Source: Hydrogenophaga sp.
GTDB taxonomy: Bacteria > Pseudomonadota > Gammaproteobacteria > Burkholderiales > Burkholderiaceae_C
Assembly (NCBI GenBank): GCA_011391595.1
Contig: JAABQG010000021.1
Coordinates: 1-51,904 of the forward strand
DNA length: 51,904 nt
Direction of reading: 5' to 3'
Part shown: positions 1-8,851 of the stretch, one piece after another
Layout: each line of letters begins with the position of its first letter
How positions within the stretch are numbered: position 1 is the first letter of the stretch
Program-made: the position numbers and the translations under genes
Notes under the pieces: model-generated
Database searches by the model: none
Told to the model about the DNA's origin: nothing
Seen by the model: the letters and a program-made list of their open reading frames with translations, nothing else

Positions 1-1027
1 GGCCGACCTGGGTGGCGCTGGCGAAATAGGTCAGGATCTCGCGCCAGGCCGAGTCTTCGGCCGCGCTGCCCCGGTGGCATTCGTCCACCACGATCAGGTC
101 GAAGAAGTCGGGGCTGAACTGCTTGTAGATGTTGCTGTCCTCTTCCGTGCCGGTGACGGCCTGGTAGAGCGAGAGGTAGATCTCGTAGCTCTTGTCCACC
201 TGCTTGGTGGTCTTGTTGACGGCGAGTTCCACGTCATCGACCGTGACCTGGCCCTGCGCGTCCACGCGCTCCACGCCTTTGGCGTTGGGGCTGAGCTTGG
301 CCATGGCGCCCTTGAACGGGCGGAAGTCGTTGACCATGGTCTGGTCGATCAGGATGTTGCGGTCGGCCAGGAACAGGATGCGTTTCTTGGCCTTGCTCTT
401 CCACAGCCGCCAGATGATCTGGAAGGCGGTGTAGGTCTTGCCGGTGCCGGTGGCCATGACCAGCAGCACGCGGTCCTGCCCGGCGGCGATGGCTTCAACG
501 GTGCGGTTGATGGCCGTGAGCTGGTAGTAGCGTGGCGTCTTGCTCGGGGCGTAGTCCGACTCGGCGACGCGGCGGACCTCCGCGCTCCAGCCTTTCCAGG
601 CGCAGTAGCGGCGCCAGAGCTCGGCGGGGCTGGGAAACTGGTCGAGCGTGAGGTTTTGCTCCAGCACGCCCGTGGCCAGGGTGGCATCGCGGAAGACAAA
701 ACCGTCGCCGTTGCTGGAAAAGCTGAACGGCACGTCGAGCAGCTGCGCATAGTGGATGGCCTGCGGCAGGCCCGCGCCCATGGCGTGCTGGTTGTCCTTG
801 GCTTCGACCACGGCGAGCGGGATGTTGGGCTTGAGACAGAGCACGAAGTCGGCAAACAGCACCGTGGAACGGTCGCGCCGGGCCGTCTTGCCGCGTACCA
901 CCACGCGCCCTGCCCGCAAAGGGTATTGGGCATAAATCTGCTCAAAGCTGTGCCAGCCGGCAGCCACCAGGGCCGGGCGGATGACTTTGTCGCAGAGGTC
1001 GCTTTCCGAGAGGTTCTTCTTGTTCAT
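1..1027 (-). CDS. hsdR: Type I restriction endonuclease R subunit (HsdR), partial (N-terminal ~342 residues)
   Basis: HsdR is the ATP-driven translocase and nuclease subunit of a type I restriction-modification complex that cuts unmodified foreign DNA. The minus-strand frame is open from the ATG at 1027 to the left window edge, so the 3' part is missing. It begins [20 protein letters not shown]. An N-terminal nuclease-like segment carries D...VVEAK (near residues 60-77), followed by a helicase Walker A motif ATGTGKT (near residue 193) and a DEAD-like box DECHRG (near residue 317), which together are typical of the EcoEI/HsdR family. No hsdM or hsdS lies upstream within the window; they would have to lie to the left. 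Family assignment is secure; whether the system is complete cannot be seen. Confidence 0.9.
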   Translation of the reverse strand, partial: MNKKNLSESDLCDKVIRPALVAAGWHSFEQIYAQYPLRAGRVVVRGKTARRDRSTVLFADFVLCLKPNIPLAVVEAKDNQHAMGAGLPQAIHYAQLLDVPFSFSSNGDGFVFRDATLATGVLEQNLTLDQFPSPAELWRRYCAWKGWSAEVRRVAESDYAPSKTPRYYQLTAINRTVEAIAAGQDRVLLVMATGTGKTYTAFQIIWRLWKSKAKKRILFLADRNILIDQTMVNDFRPFKGAMAKLSPNAKGVERVDAQGQVTVDDVELAVNKTTKQVDKSYEIYLSLYQAVTGTEEDSNIYKQFSPDFFDLIVVDECHRGSAAEDSAWREILTYFASATQVG

Positions 1028-1255
1028 TCTCGTCCGGGGTGGGGCCGCGGTCTGCGGGCGGGCTTTGAACGATGGGCAGGGGTTGACCCATTATTCAGCA
1101 AGATCGCGGCCCGGAAGCGTGGGCACCGTTGGCCGACACGCCAGTCGACTATCCGGTCCCGACGCAAAACCCATCCTGCCTCGCCCGCGGTCGGCCGGTC
1201 GCTGGGCAGGCGCTGGCAGGCCTTTGCGCGGCAGACCAACGCTTGGCCATCCCCT

Positions 1256-1273
1256 GACGCCGTTCACGGCGTC
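1256..1273 (-). terminator. Possible hairpin downstream of the H1-like gene
   Basis: A perfect 7-bp inverted repeat, GACGCCG and CGGCGTC around TTCA, lies ten bases past the stop of the H1-like gene on the minus strand. There is no U-tract after it, so it is a weak terminator candidate or only an RNA 3'-end stabiliser. Confidence 0.35.
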
Positions 1274-1282
1274 GCGCGCGGA

Positions 1283-1873
1283 TCAACTCGCCTGTTTTCT
1301 GGCGGCTGGCGTCTTGCCGGCACGCTTCACGGGTGCGGCCTTCCTCGCAGGCGCCTGCTTGGCGGCCACTTTCACGGGCGCGACCTTCTTGGTCGGCGCT
1401 TTTTTCGCAGCGACCTTCGCCGGTGCGGCCTTCTTCACGGCCGCGATCTTGCCGGTGACGGCCTTCTTCAGTGCCGCCGCTTCCTTCTCGACGGCCTTCA
1501 GATGCGCCTTGGCATAACGTTCGGCACTGGCCTGCAGCGCGGCCAGCTTCTTGCTCGTACTGCGCTTGGTCGCTTCGAGCTTCTTCTCGGCCGCCAGCAC
1601 CGACTTGCGGGCATCATCCCCCGCCTTCTTGAGCTGTGCCTGCGACTGCTTGACCTTCGCCTCGGCCGCTTTCACCAGGCTGCTCCAGTCTCGCTTGGCT
1701 TCAGCCTTCTTGGCCGCAACCTGCTTCTTCGCCTTGGCCACGCCGGCGGACATAGCGTCGCCCATGGCCTCGAACTTGTGGGACACCGCCGTGCCCACCG
1801 CCTTGGCCGCGTTGCTCAATTGCTTGCCGGCTTGCTGGAGTTCTGTTTGCTTCGTTGTCTTGCGCGTGGCCAT
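1283..1873 (-). CDS. Histone H1-like, Lys/Ala-rich DNA-binding protein (AlgP/Hc1-like composition)
   Basis: Predicted 196-residue basic protein. The N-terminal part (residues 1-60) is a helical, phasin-like stretch and the middle (60-140) is a long Ala/Lys/Glu helix. The C-terminus is a run of AAPAKVAAKKAP-type Pro-Ala-Lys repeats, as in eukaryotic H1 and the bacterial H1-like proteins of betaproteobacteria. A nucleoid-binding role is inferred from this composition. The ATG at 1873 was chosen over an in-frame extension to 2029 because a clear AAGGAAG ribosome binding site lies just upstream and the extension has no family-like content. The gene is on the same strand as hsdR, 255 bp before it. 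Low-complexity sequence makes exact homology uncertain. Confidence 0.75.
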   Translation of the reverse strand: MATRKTTKQTELQQAGKQLSNAAKAVGTAVSHKFEAMGDAMSAGVAKAKKQVAAKKAEAKRDWSSLVKAAEAKVKQSQAQLKKAGDDARKSVLAAEKKLEATKRSTSKKLAALQASAERYAKAHLKAVEKEAAALKKAVTGKIAAVKKAAPAKVAAKKAPTKKVAPVKVAAKQAPARKAAPVKRAGKTPAARKQAS

Positions 1874-2188
1874 ATGCTTCCTTTTCAGAGTGATGATTGC
1901 TTGCGATGATTCGCGATTACCCAATAGCCGCCGCACGCAGCGCACGACATCCGCATGTCGTGAACCGATGCAACGGTTCGAGTTCCTGTGGACGACCGAC
2001 ACCGAACAGTATCTGCGCCCCGCGCGCATGGTACGCCGTCACTGATTCTTGATCAACGCAACCACTGCGAAGATGAGATAGATCACGAATCACACTTTCG
2101 CAATCCGGGCGGCGGTTCCGGCGACGCAACCGAAGCCAGGCACGCCAGCAATGAGGGACCCGCCTAGAATTCACCGCTTTGCCCGCTT
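1874..2188. other. Divergent intergenic region between the H1-like gene and xth
   Basis: About 315 bp with no convincing gene. It should hold the promoters of both divergent genes. A TAGAAT hexamer near 2164-2169, about 20 bases before the exonuclease start, is a plausible -10 element for xth; no good -35 was recognised. A short minus-strand open frame here (1917-2174) has no recognisable protein features. Confidence 0.4.
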
Positions 2189-2974
2189 ATGAAAATCGCT
2201 ACCTGGAACATCAACTCCTTGACCGTGCGCCTGCCGCAAGTGCTCGACTGGCTGGCCGCGCAAGCGGCCGATGCGCCGGTGGACGTGCTGGCGCTGCAGG
2301 AACTCAAGCTCACCGACGACAAGTTTCCGGCCGCCGCGTTCCAGGAGGCGGGCTACCACGCGCAGTGGTTCGGCCAGAAGACCTACAACGGGGTGGCGCT
2401 GATCACCCGCGCGCCGGTGACGGACGTGGTGAAGAACATCCCGGGCTTTGTGGACGACATGGCCCGCGTGATCAGCGCCACCGTGGCCGGCGTGCGCGTG
2501 ATCGGCGCCTACTTCCCGAACGGCCAGGCGCCGGGTTCGGACAAGTTCGTCTACAAGATGCGCTGGCTCGAGGCCCTGCGTGAATGGGTACGCGCCGAAA
2601 TGGTGAGTCAACCGAATCTGGTGCTGCTGGGCGACTACAACATCACCTTCGACGACCTCGACGTGTGGGACCCGGTGGGTCTGGCAGGCACCATCCACTG
2701 CACCGACGAAGAGCGCGCGCACCTGCAGGCCCTGATCGGGCTGGGACTGACCGATGCATTCCGCCTGTTCGCCCAGCCCGAAAAAAGCTACAGCTGGTGG
2801 GACTACCGCATGCTGGGTTTCCAGAAGAACCGCGGCATGCGCATCGATCACATCCTGATCAGCGAGGCCCTGAAACCGCTGGCCCGCGCTTGCACCATCG
2901 ATCGGGTGCCGCGAAAGAACAAACAGCCGAGCGACCACGCGCCGGTCATCGTGACGCTGGACCTGCCGGGATAA
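2189..2974 (+). CDS. xth: Exodeoxyribonuclease III
   Basis: Mg-dependent AP endonuclease and 3'-5' exonuclease of base-excision repair, 261 residues, the usual family length. Diagnostic motifs of the endonuclease/exonuclease/phosphatase fold are all present: N-terminal MKIATWNINS, the metal-binding LQELK glutamate (near residue 38), the YFPNG segment, GDYN (near residue 147) and C-terminal SDHAPV with the catalytic histidine. The gene starts at the ATG at 2189 without a strong Shine-Dalgarno sequence; a TAGAAT box lies closely upstream, so the leader may be very short. It converges with ntrC, and a dispersed 27-bp repeat sits between them. Confidence 0.96.
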   Translation: MKIATWNINSLTVRLPQVLDWLAAQAADAPVDVLALQELKLTDDKFPAAAFQEAGYHAQWFGQKTYNGVALITRAPVTDVVKNIPGFVDDMARVISATVAGVRVIGAYFPNGQAPGSDKFVYKMRWLEALREWVRAEMVSQPNLVLLGDYNITFDDLDVWDPVGLAGTIHCTDEERAHLQALIGLGLTDAFRLFAQPEKSYSWWDYRMLGFQKNRGMRIDHILISEALKPLARACTIDRVPRKNKQPSDHAPVIVTLDLPG

Positions 2975-2986
2975 CTCCTGATTTAA

Positions 2987-3013
2987 TAGCTTGAAATGAC
3001 CCATCCACGATGG
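2987..3013 (+). repeat. Dispersed 27-bp repeat, copy 1 (3' of xth)
   Basis: Matches the pattern TAGCT, 14 bases, then (G/C)ACG(C/A)TGG that occurs at four other intergenic or gene-end sites (14653, 23060, 32553, 41214). Inside the 14-base spacer, position 5 is A, position 7 is G and position 9 is C in all five copies. This copy ends CACGATGG and lies between the xth stop and the ntrC stop. Confidence 0.65.
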
Positions 3014-3036
3014 GGAATGGCCAGAAAAGCCTGAAA

Positions 3037-4587
3037 TCACTCCAAGCCGAGCTCCTGGATCTTGCGCGTGATGGTGTTTCGGCCGATGCCGAGCTTCTGC
3101 GCCGCCTCGATGCGCCGCCCGCGGGTGCTGGCCAGCGCGGCCAGGATCAGTTTCGATTCGAAACGCCGGGTGAGCGCGTCCCATACGTCATGGCGCCCCG
3201 ATGCCAGCAATTCGTGCGCCTCGACTTCCAGGCCATGCTCCCAGGCATCGTCAACGCCCACGCCCCCCCCGCCAGCCGAAGCGGAAGGCAGGCCGGGCAC
3301 AACGATCGGCTGATCAGGCAGCCGGTCGGTTGAACCCGCCGCCAGGGGCTGTGATCCGCGCGAAACTTCCCCCCCAACGCCGCCGCCCGTCGCCACGGCG
3401 ACCGGCTGGGCCACCGATGCCGCACTGGCCAGCACTTCGGGCGGCAAGTCCTTTTCCTCGATCATCTGGGCCGGCGCCATCACGGTCAGCCAGTGGCAGA
3501 TGTTTTCAAGCTGGCGCACATTGCCGGGGTAGCTGAACTGTCCGAGCTTCGCGACCGCCGCATCCGAGATGCGTTTGGGGTCCACACCGAGCTGCTTGGC
3601 GCTCTGCTGCAGGAAGTGGCGCGTCAGCATGGGAATGTCTTCGCGGCGGTCGGTCAAGCGCGGCAGGCGCAGGCGGATCACGTTGAGCCGGTGGAACAGG
3701 TCCTCACGGAACCCCCCTTCCCGCACGCGTTGCTCCAGGTCCTGATGGGTGGCGGCAATCACGCGCACGTTCGCCTTGACCGCGCTGTGGCCACCGACGC
3801 GGTAGAAACTGCCGTCCGACAAAACCCGCAACAGGCGCGTCTGCAAATCAAAGGGCATGTCGCCGATTTCGTCGAGGAACAGCGTGCCGCCATCGGCCTG
3901 TTCGAAGCGCCCGCGGCGCATGGTCTGCGCGCCGGTAAAGGCGCCGCGCTCGTGGCCGAACAATTCGGACTCGAGCAGGTCCTTCGGGATGGCTGCCGTG
4001 TTGATGGCCACGAAGGGGCCGTTGGCCCGCAATGAATGCTTGTGCAGGGCCCGCGCCACGAGTTCCTTGCCCGAGCCGGATTCGCCGGTGATCAGCACCG
4101 TGACGTTGCTTTGCGACAGGCGGCCGATGGCACGGAACACGTCCTGCATGGCCGGGGCCTGGCCGAGCATTTCCGGCGCTGCCGCCATGCGCTCCTCGGC
4201 GACCTCCTCGCGCTGGCTTTCCTCGACCGCGCGCCGGATCAGCTCAACCGCCTTGGGCAGGTCGAAGGGTTTGGGCAGGTATTCGAAAGCGCCGCCTTGA
4301 AACGCCGACACGGCGCTGTCGAGGTCGGAGAACGCGGTCATGATGATGACCGGCAGGCCCGGCAGTTTTTCCTTGACTTTGGTCAGCAGGTCCAGGCCGG
4401 AACCGCCAGGCATGCGGATGTCGCTGACCAGCACCTGCGGGCCGCCGTCTTCGCCCGCGGCATCCAGCGCCTGCAGCACTTCGCGCGGATTGACGAAGCT
4501 GCGGGTCGGAAGGTTCTCACGCAGGAGGGCCTTCTCCAGTACGAAGCGGATCGATTGGTCATCATCAACTATCCAGATCGGCTTCAT
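3037..4587 (-). CDS. ntrC: Nitrogen regulation response regulator NtrC (NR-I)
   Basis: Sigma-54-dependent activator of nitrogen-assimilation promoters, 516 residues. It has a receiver domain (residues 1-120, phospho-acceptor D56 in VLVSDIRMPG) and an AAA+ domain with Walker A GESGSGKE (168-175), the sigma-54 contact loop GAFTGA (215-220) and DEIGD (239-243). The C-terminal Fis-type helix-turn-helix ends in RKIQELGLE. A glycine- and proline-rich linker (about 395-440) is longer than in enteric NtrC. It follows ntrB by 26 bp on the same strand, forming the ntrBC pair. NtrC-like binding sites are visible upstream of the nearby glnA gene. Confidence 0.96.
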   Translation of the reverse strand: MKPIWIVDDDQSIRFVLEKALLRENLPTRSFVNPREVLQALDAAGEDGGPQVLVSDIRMPGGSGLDLLTKVKEKLPGLPVIIMTAFSDLDSAVSAFQGGAFEYLPKPFDLPKAVELIRRAVEESQREEVAEERMAAAPEMLGQAPAMQDVFRAIGRLSQSNVTVLITGESGSGKELVARALHKHSLRANGPFVAINTAAIPKDLLESELFGHERGAFTGAQTMRRGRFEQADGGTLFLDEIGDMPFDLQTRLLRVLSDGSFYRVGGHSAVKANVRVIAATHQDLEQRVREGGFREDLFHRLNVIRLRLPRLTDRREDIPMLTRHFLQQSAKQLGVDPKRISDAAVAKLGQFSYPGNVRQLENICHWLTVMAPAQMIEEKDLPPEVLASAASVAQPVAVATGGGVGGEVSRGSQPLAAGSTDRLPDQPIVVPGLPSASAGGGGVGVDDAWEHGLEVEAHELLASGRHDVWDALTRRFESKLILAALASTRGRRIEAAQKLGIGRNTITRKIQELGLE

Positions 4588-4613
4588 GTTTGGGTGTCCC
4601 TAGGTTCTGACTG

Positions 4614-5684
4614 TCATGGCAACGGAATCAGGATCTTGAAATCCGTCCGGCCCGGCACACTGTCACACTCGATCAGGCCATGGTGTTGCTGCACAAACGT
4701 CTGCGCCAGCGTCAGCCCCAGCCCGGAACCCCCTTCGCGCCCCGAGATCAGCGGGAAGAAAATGCGGTCCTTGATCGAGTCTGGCACGCCAGGCCCGTTG
4801 TCAATGACATGCAATTCCAGTGCCAGGCGATAACGCTGCTTGCCAAAGGTGACCTGGCGCACGGCGCGCGTGCGGAAGACGATCTGCGCGTCGCCCTCGT
4901 TGATGCGCTCGGCCAGCACCAGCGCCGCGTTGTGCGTGATGTTGAGCACCGCCTGAATGAGTTGCTCGCGGTCGCCGCGGAACTCGGGAATCGAGGTGTC
5001 GTAGTCGCGCACCACGCGCAGACCCTTGGGAAACTCCGCCAGGATCAGCGAGCGCACCCGTTCGCACACTTCGTGGATGTTGACGTCACCCACCACGTGC
5101 GGGCGGCGGTGCGGGGCCAGCAGCCGATCCACCAGCGTCTGCAGGCGGTCGGCCTCGCGGATGATCACCTGGGTGTATTCGGTCATCTCGGGGGAGTCCA
5201 TCTCCATCTCGAGCAGTTGCGCGGCGCCGCGAATGCCGCCCAGCGGGTTCTTGATCTCGTGCGCCAGGTTGCGGATGAGTTCCTTGTTGGCCTGCGCCTG
5301 GTCGATCAGCCGTTCCTCGCGGTCCTGGCGCGCCTGCGCCTCCAGCGGCAGCATCTCGATGATGATTTCGCCGGGGCGCTCGGTCTGGGCCACGATGACG
5401 TGCACCGGCAAGGGGTCATTGTGGTGGCGCGTGAGCAGGGCATCAAAGCGCAACGCGGCGAACTCGTTGCTGTGCGCACTGTCCAGCGCATTGCGCAGGA
5501 TGTGCGGCTCGGCGAAACTGTCGGGGAAGGCGGAGCCCTCGATGCTGCGACGCGACGTTCCCATCGCGTCTTCCAGCGCGGCGTTGGCAAACAGGACCGT
5601 GCCATCGCCGCCCACCACGGCCACCAGCGTGGCCAGCAAGTCAAATGCGAGGAATCTGGAGGGTTGGGGCTTAAGCGGGTTCAA
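4614..5684 (-). CDS. ntrB: Nitrogen regulation sensor histidine kinase NtrB (NR-II)
   Basis: Cytoplasmic kinase/phosphatase that controls NtrC in response to PII, 356 residues. It has an N-terminal PAS-like domain (about 15-110), a HisKA domain with the phospho-acceptor in NLAHEIKNPLGG (H142), and a C-terminal HATPase domain with the N box (THNAALV), the G1 box VIDNGPGVPD and the G2 box GGSGLGLTLAQ. No membrane segments are evident, as expected for NtrB. The frame begins with a TTG codon at 5684 only five bases after the upstream small gene; no in-frame ATG occurs before residue 41, so TTG is the likely start. Translational coupling with the upstream gene is plausible. Confidence 0.95.
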   Translation of the reverse strand: MNPLKPQPSRFLAFDLLATLVAVVGGDGTVLFANAALEDAMGTSRRSIEGSAFPDSFAEPHILRNALDSAHSNEFAALRFDALLTRHHNDPLPVHVIVAQTERPGEIIIEMLPLEAQARQDREERLIDQAQANKELIRNLAHEIKNPLGGIRGAAQLLEMEMDSPEMTEYTQVIIREADRLQTLVDRLLAPHRRPHVVGDVNIHEVCERVRSLILAEFPKGLRVVRDYDTSIPEFRGDREQLIQAVLNITHNAALVLAERINEGDAQIVFRTRAVRQVTFGKQRYRLALELHVIDNGPGVPDSIKDRIFFPLISGREGGSGLGLTLAQTFVQQHHGLIECDSVPGRTDFKILIPLP

Positions 5685-5689
5685 GCCGC

Positions 5690-6205
5690 CTATTTTGCCC
5701 CAGATGGTGCGCCGGGCGTGGCGGGCGCCGAGCGGCCCAGCTCGCGGCGGATACCGGCAATATCACTCTCATTGCGGGCGATGGCGGCCTTGAGTTCTTC
5801 CACCCGGTCCAGGTAACGCTGGTAGTTTCGGCTTTCGATGCCCTGCTTGTCCGGCTGGCCGTCCTTGTACTCGGCAAGCAGTTCCGTACGGCGCGCCTCG
5901 GCGCGCTTGAGTTCGGATTCCAGCACACCCCGGGCATCGGAATCACGGGCGCGCTGGTCACCCGAGTCCACCTTCTGGCCGGCACTGCCGGACGCCGCCG
6001 GCGCCGCGCCCGAAGCTGGCGGCTTCACTTTGGTTCCAGTCACCACACTGACATTGCCACCGTCGATCGGCTTGCAGTTCTTTGCCTTGGCATCGCTGGC
6101 ACTGTTGGTATAGACGTTGCCCGGGCATCGGAATATGCGCTCCTGCGCCCAGGCACCGGAGACGCCCAGCAAAGCTATCAAAGAAATCAGAAATGCGTGT
6201 TTCAA
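5690..6205 (-). CDS. DUF4124-like periplasmic protein of unknown function
   Basis: Small secreted protein of 171 residues. The TTG at 6205 was chosen because it has a GGGGA ribosome binding site seven bases upstream and starts a clean signal peptide (MKHAFLISLIALLGVSGAWA, cleavage before QERIF). The mature part starts with a short cysteine pair region (FRCPGN...KNCKPIDGG) resembling DUF4124. A Pro/Ala-rich linker follows, then a charged coiled-coil segment (about 95-160). It sits between the glnA terminator and ntrB, five bases from ntrB, so it is probably in the ntrBC transcript. The function is unknown; the family assignment is from overall look only. Confidence 0.7.
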   Translation of the reverse strand: MKHAFLISLIALLGVSGAWAQERIFRCPGNVYTNSASDAKAKNCKPIDGGNVSVVTGTKVKPPASGAAPAASGSAGQKVDSGDQRARDSDARGVLESELKRAEARRTELLAEYKDGQPDKQGIESRNYQRYLDRVEELKAAIARNESDIAGIRRELGRSAPATPGAPSGAK

Positions 6206-6294
6206 TTTTGTTCCCCGCCTGCACCATCGCCCGGCCATGTGCCCAGTATCGGACAAACACCGGCCTTGTCAAACAACGGGGCCATGCCCCAACG

Positions 6295-6324
6295 AAAAAA
6301 GGACGGCTTGCGCCGTCCTTTTTT
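6295..6324. terminator. Bidirectional-looking intrinsic terminator after glnA
   Basis: Perfect stem GGACGGC/GCCGTCC with loop TTGC, flanked by six A on the left and six T on the right. In the minus direction it lies just past the glnA stop and separates glnA from the DUF4124-ntrB-ntrC genes. Confidence 0.92.
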
Positions 6325-6343
6325 ATACCACTTCCCGGCTGAC

Positions 6344-7759
6344 TTACAGGGAGTAATACATGTCGAACTCGACCGGGTGGGTGGCCATGCGGAAGCGTGT
6401 GACTTCCTGCATCTTCAGGTCGATGTAGGCATCGAGGTAGGTGTCGGTAAACACGCCGCCCTTGGTCAGGAACGCACGGTCCTTGTCGAGGTACTCCAGC
6501 GCCTGGTCCAGGCTGTGGCACACGGTCGGAATCTTCGCGTCTTCTTCCGGCGGCAGATGGTACAGGTCCTTGGTGGCGGCTTCGCCCGGGTGGATCTTGT
6601 TCTCCACGCCGTCCAGACCCGCCATCAGCAGGGCCGAGAAGCCCAGGTAGGGGTTCATCAGCGGATCGGGGAAACGCGCCTCGACGCGACGGCCCTTGGG
6701 GTTGGCCACGAACGGGATGCGGATCGAGGCCGAGCGGTTCTTGGCCGAGTAGGCCAGCTTCACCGGGGCTTCGAAGCCGGGCACCAGGCGCTTGTAGCTG
6801 TTGGTGCCGGGGTTCGTGATGGCGTTCAGCGCACGGGCGTGCTTGATGATGCCGCCGATGTAGTACAGCGCGAAGTCCGACAGGCCGGCATAGCCGTCGC
6901 CGGCGAACAGGTTCTTGCCGTCTTTCCACACCGACTGGTGCACGTGCATGCCGGAGCCGTTGTCGCCGACGATGGGCTTGGGCATGAAGGTGGCGGTCTT
7001 GCCGTAGGCATGGGCCACGTTGTGGATCACGTACTTCTGCAGCTGGACCCAGTCGGCGCGCTGCACCAGCGTGCTGAACTTGGTGCCGAGTTCCATCTGG
7101 CCGGCGTTGGCCACTTCATGGTGGTGCACTTCGACCGGAATGCCCAGGGCTTCGAGCACCAGGCACATTTCGGAGCGCATGTCCTGGAAGCTGTCGACCG
7201 GCGGCACCGGGAAGTAGCCACCCTTGACGGCCGGACGGTGGCCCGAGTTGCCGTGCTCGAATTCCTTGCCGGTGTTCCACGCCGCTTCTTCGGAGTCGAT
7301 CTTGGAGAAGCAACCCGACATGTCGTTGCCCCAGCGCACGCTGTCGAAAACGAAGAACTCGGGTTCCGGACCGAAATAGGCGGTGTCGCCGAAGCCCGAG
7401 GCTTTCATGTAGGCTTCTGCGCGCTTGGCCAGCGAGCGGGGATCGCGCTCGTAGGCCTTGCCGTCGGCGGGGTCGACCACGTCGCAGCTCAGGATCATCG
7501 TCGACTCTTCGAAGAAGGGGTCGATGTTGGCGGTGTTGGGGTCGGGCATGAGCTGCATGTCAGAGGCTTCGATGCCCTTCCATCCGGCGATCGACGAGCC
7601 GTCGAACGCGTGCCCGTCACTGAACTTGCCCTCATCAAAATGGGAAACCGGCACGGTCACGTGCTGTTCCTTGCCACGGGTATCGGTGAAACGGAAGTCA
7701 ACAAACTTGACTTCGTTCTCCTTCACCATCTTCATGACGTCTGCGACGGTCTTTGCCAT
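6344..7759 (-). CDS. glnA: Glutamine synthetase, type I (GSI-beta)
   Basis: ATP-dependent condensation of glutamate and ammonia to glutamine, the main ammonium-assimilating enzyme; 471 residues, normal for the dodecameric GSI-beta class. Recognisable features are the N-terminal DGSSIAGW loop, [12 protein letters not shown] metal ligands, the [13 protein letters not shown] active-site segment, and the adenylylation loop DLYHLPPEE near residue 400 with its tyrosine. The latter predicts control by GlnE. The start codon at 7759 has an AGGAGA ribosome binding site. A sigma-54 promoter and NtrC-like sites lie upstream and a strong terminator lies downstream, so it is monocistronic. Confidence 0.98.
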   Translation of the reverse strand: MAKTVADVMKMVKENEVKFVDFRFTDTRGKEQHVTVPVSHFDEGKFSDGHAFDGSSIAGWKGIEASDMQLMPDPNTANIDPFFEESTMILSCDVVDPADGKAYERDPRSLAKRAEAYMKASGFGDTAYFGPEPEFFVFDSVRWGNDMSGCFSKIDSEEAAWNTGKEFEHGNSGHRPAVKGGYFPVPPVDSFQDMRSEMCLVLEALGIPVEVHHHEVANAGQMELGTKFSTLVQRADWVQLQKYVIHNVAHAYGKTATFMPKPIVGDNGSGMHVHQSVWKDGKNLFAGDGYAGLSDFALYYIGGIIKHARALNAITNPGTNSYKRLVPGFEAPVKLAYSAKNRSASIRIPFVANPKGRRVEARFPDPLMNPYLGFSALLMAGLDGVENKIHPGEAATKDLYHLPPEEDAKIPTVCHSLDQALEYLDKDRAFLTKGGVFTDTYLDAYIDLKMQEVTRFRMATHPVEFDMYYSL

Positions 7760-7808
7760 CAGATTCTCCTGGTTGGAAGGTTGTAAAAAATTGGTTCAGT
7801 GAACGGAA

Positions 7809-7824
7809 TGCAGGTTTTGTGCCA
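7809..7824 (-). promoter_or_regulatory. Sigma-54 (-24/-12) promoter of glnA
   Basis: On the minus strand the sequence reads TGGCACAAAACCTGCA. The invariant GG and GC are separated by exactly ten bases, as in the consensus TGGCAC-N5-TTGCA. Transcription would start near 7798, about 40 bases before the glnA ATG. It agrees with NtrC control of glnA. Confidence 0.82.
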
Positions 7825-7927
7825 CACCGGTTCGCCGGCTGGCCCCGCATCATTCAACATTTTGCCCTGAGTTCGCCCGGTGTCCGGGGCCGCGGGTTCA
7901 CATCAATCAATAAATTCCCCGAATTGA

Positions 7928-7969
7928 CGCTTTATTTTGGTGCAAGAGAAAATGCACCAATTCAAGGCA
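7928..7969. promoter_or_regulatory. Pair of NtrC-like enhancer sites upstream of glnA
   Basis: Two 17-bp sites in opposite orientation resemble the NtrC consensus TGCACTATATTGGTGCA. One is at 7928-7944 (plus strand CGCTTTATTTTGGTGCA) and one at 7953-7969 (minus strand TGCCTTGAATTGGTGCA). Each has a perfect TTGGTGCA half. They lie about 105-160 bp upstream of the sigma-54 promoter, a usual enhancer distance. A weaker third half site (CGCACCAATTCGAGG, 7980-7994) lies inside the end of the upstream coding sequence. Confidence 0.7.
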
Positions 7970-8851
7970 TCACATTTTCCGCACCAATTCGAGGCCAAGC
8001 TTCAGATCGAACCGGTTCAGACCCGTCAGCAAGTCCGGCCATGCGCGCGCCGTGTCGGCGGGATCACCCTTGACGCCGAGCTCGATGTGCCGACCGTACT
8101 GTGGATGGTCCACGCTGGGCAGGCTGAAGACCTTGACACCCGGATGTTCGCGCTCGATGGCTTCCATCAGGGGTGTCAGCGTGGCCTCCATCGCGCCAAA
8201 AACGATCACTGACTGCTCGATCCACGCGCCAGCCCTGAACAGATGGGGGTAGTGGGTGTCCAGCACCCATTCGAGCATCGGCCAGGCCATCACCGGGAAA
8301 CCCGGCACGAAATGCCCCATGCCGCCACCGGGACCGGCGCAGCTGAAGCCGGCGATCTTGTTGTACGGGTTGGGAATGATCTGCGCGCCCACCGGAAACA
8401 CGCCCATGTTCAATCGGTGGCTGTTGTCCGGCCGGTCAGGCTCGTAGGGCTCGCCCCGCTCGCGGGCGATGTCCTGCATGCGTTCACGGATCAGCGCGCC
8501 AGCCTGCGGGTGCAGGGCCATCTCCACGCCGAGTGCGCGTGCTGCGCACTGGCGGGTGTGATCGTCCGGCGTGGCGCCAATGCCACCGGTGGAAAACACC
8601 GTGTCGCCCGAGGCCAGGGCGCGCTGCAGTGCGGCGGTGATGCGCGCAGGCGAGTCGCCCACGTATTCGGCCCAGCCCAGCGACAGGCCACGCGCGCCGA
8701 GCATTTCGATCACCTTGGGCAGATGCTTGTCGGCGCGCTTGCCCGACAGAATCTCGTCGCCAATGACGATGAGGCCGAAGGCGGGCCCGGCTTCAGGAAG
8801 CAAAGGGGGTGGCGGGTGGGGTTGTGGCGGGCTGTTGAGGGCTGAGGTCAT
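7970..8851 (-). CDS. CinA N-terminal/MoCF-type (molybdopterin-binding fold) protein
   Basis: A 293-residue protein. After a proline-rich N-terminus it has a MoaB/Mog-like domain: GLIVIGDEILSGKRADKH (about 26-43), then FSTGGIGATPDDHT (about 86-99), as in the stand-alone competence/damage-inducible CinA-type domain. The last ~100 residues do not match the CinA amidase domain. These proteins are often annotated as molybdopterin binding, but the actual substrate is not known. Its start overlaps the end of the EI24 gene by 59 bp, so the two are probably translationally coupled. The stop codon abuts the glnA enhancer sites. Confidence 0.85.
   Translation of the reverse strand: MTSALNSPPQPHPPPPLLPEAGPAFGLIVIGDEILSGKRADKHLPKVIEMLGARGLSLGWAEYVGDSPARITAALQRALASGDTVFSTGGIGATPDDHTRQCAARALGVEMALHPQAGALIRERMQDIARERGEPYEPDRPDNSHRLNMGVFPVGAQIIPNPYNKIAGFSCAGPGGGMGHFVPGFPVMAWPMLEWVLDTHYPHLFRAGAWIEQSVIVFGAMEATLTPLMEAIEREHPGVKVFSLPSVDHPQYGRHIELGVKGDPADTARAWPDLLTGLNRFDLKLGLELVRKM

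Noticed and set aside
1917..2174. 85-codon minus-strand frame in the H1-like/xth gap
   Set aside because: Arg/Cys-rich, no ribosome binding site and no recognisable domain.
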